A stretch of 64,000 nucleotides of DNA, from assembly GCF_000499285.1 (NCBI RefSeq), contig NZ_AWUN01000002.1:124001-188000 (forward strand), written 5' to 3'. Shown here piece after piece: positions 63,778-64,000 of the stretch; positions within the stretch are counted from its first letter, which is position 1, and each line of letters begins with the position of its first letter. The notes under the pieces are model-generated. The model was not told where the DNA came from. It was given only the letters and a program-made list of their open reading frames with translations, and did not search any database. Source of the DNA: Bifidobacterium sp. 7101. GTDB taxonomy: Bacteria > Actinomycetota > Actinomycetes > Actinomycetales > Bifidobacteriaceae. Position numbers and translations under genes: made by a program.

Positions 63778-64000
63778 TCAGCCTTCGGCCGCCAGGGCCT
63801 TCAAGCGTTGCCGGAAGTGCGGCCAATCCTGACCGAAGGCCTTCAGAAGGGGCAGGTCCGCGACCTTGTCCAGATCCACCCATTCCAAGGCAATGCTCTC
63901 ATCGTCATTCATGTGGGGATCGACCTGGTGGCCGGGACGCTCGAAGGCCAGGATGGTCGTGTAACCCCAGGGACCATGGTCCTCCAGGTAGGAACCCACC
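63778..64000 (-). CDS. NUDIX hydrolase, C-terminal part (start outside window)
   Basis: About 73 C-terminal residues are in the window, running in from beyond the right edge. They read SYLEDHGPWGYTTILAFERP, then DPHMNDDESIALEWVDLDKV, the pattern at the end of actinobacterial MutT/NUDIX proteins (E-x-x-W-v). The NUDIX box itself is outside. The gene is convergent with the permease. The assignment is therefore tentative. Confidence 0.7.
   Translation of the reverse strand, partial: VGSYLEDHGPWGYTTILAFERPGHQVDPHMNDDESIALEWVDLDKVADLPLLKAFGQDWPHFRQRLKALAAEG

Overview
The window looks like chromosomal DNA from a high-GC actinobacterium, most likely a Bifidobacterium. The reasons are a single giant type I fatty-acid synthase (about 3,120 aa) behind birA, accC and accD, the MEP-pathway gene ispD, a PNPase with a long Arg/Asp/Gly tail, NusG with an acidic N-terminal extension, an RNase E/G with a charged N-terminal extension, and the rplU-rpmA-obg-proB order. 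No rRNA or species-level marker is present, so the species is left open. Most core genes lie on the minus strand.

Layout. 1-10.8 kb is core: a DivIVA-like coiled-coil protein (cut by the window edge), pcp, ispD, a YfiH/PgeF-family protein, an aldo-keto reductase, a DUF2207 plus LemA membrane pair, pnp and rpsO. 10.8-33.4 kb is an accessory block, AT-richer in many stretches. It holds a frameshifted DUF4176 gene, a decayed Gly-rich ORF, two orphan membrane proteins, a complete type I-C CRISPR-Cas locus (30 clear repeats, 29 spacers, cas3-cas5c-cas8c-cas7c-cas4-cas1-cas2), a decayed AraC regulator, several small membrane proteins, tRNA-Gly and acpS. 33.5-47.6 kb is the fatty-acid operon birA-accC-accD-fas. 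47.7-50.8 kb, divergent from it, encodes a polytopic membrane protein and a PucR-type regulator. 50.9-64 kb is core again: rplA, rplK, nusG, secE, tRNA-Trp, an aminotransferase, proB, obg, rpmA, rplU, RNase E/G, dapE, an auxin-efflux-type permease and the end of a NUDIX gene.

Main discovery. Upstream of the cas operon, on the same strand, sits a small self-contained crRNA-like gene (25602-25690): a shortened repeat that keeps the stem and the 3' handle, a 23-nt guide, then a strong Rho-independent terminator. The first 15 nt of the guide match a site at 25536-25550 at 13 positions. The two mismatches fall exactly at positions 6 and 12, the bases flipped out in Cascade-crRNA complexes. The site has a perfect type I-C PAM (TTC) and abuts the -35 box of the cas promoter. 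This is the expected architecture of a CreR-type cas-autorepressing RNA, here in a type I-C system. Nearby oddities are a translationally coupled 41-codon ORF before cas3, a one-base frameshift that splits the cas3 HD domain, a fossil repeat beyond the array end, and an orphan repeat 16 kb away whose stem is kept by G-U pairs.

Other points: accC has a 7-A run right after its start codon that puts the start out of frame by one base, and the Pcp protein lacks the usual catalytic histidine.
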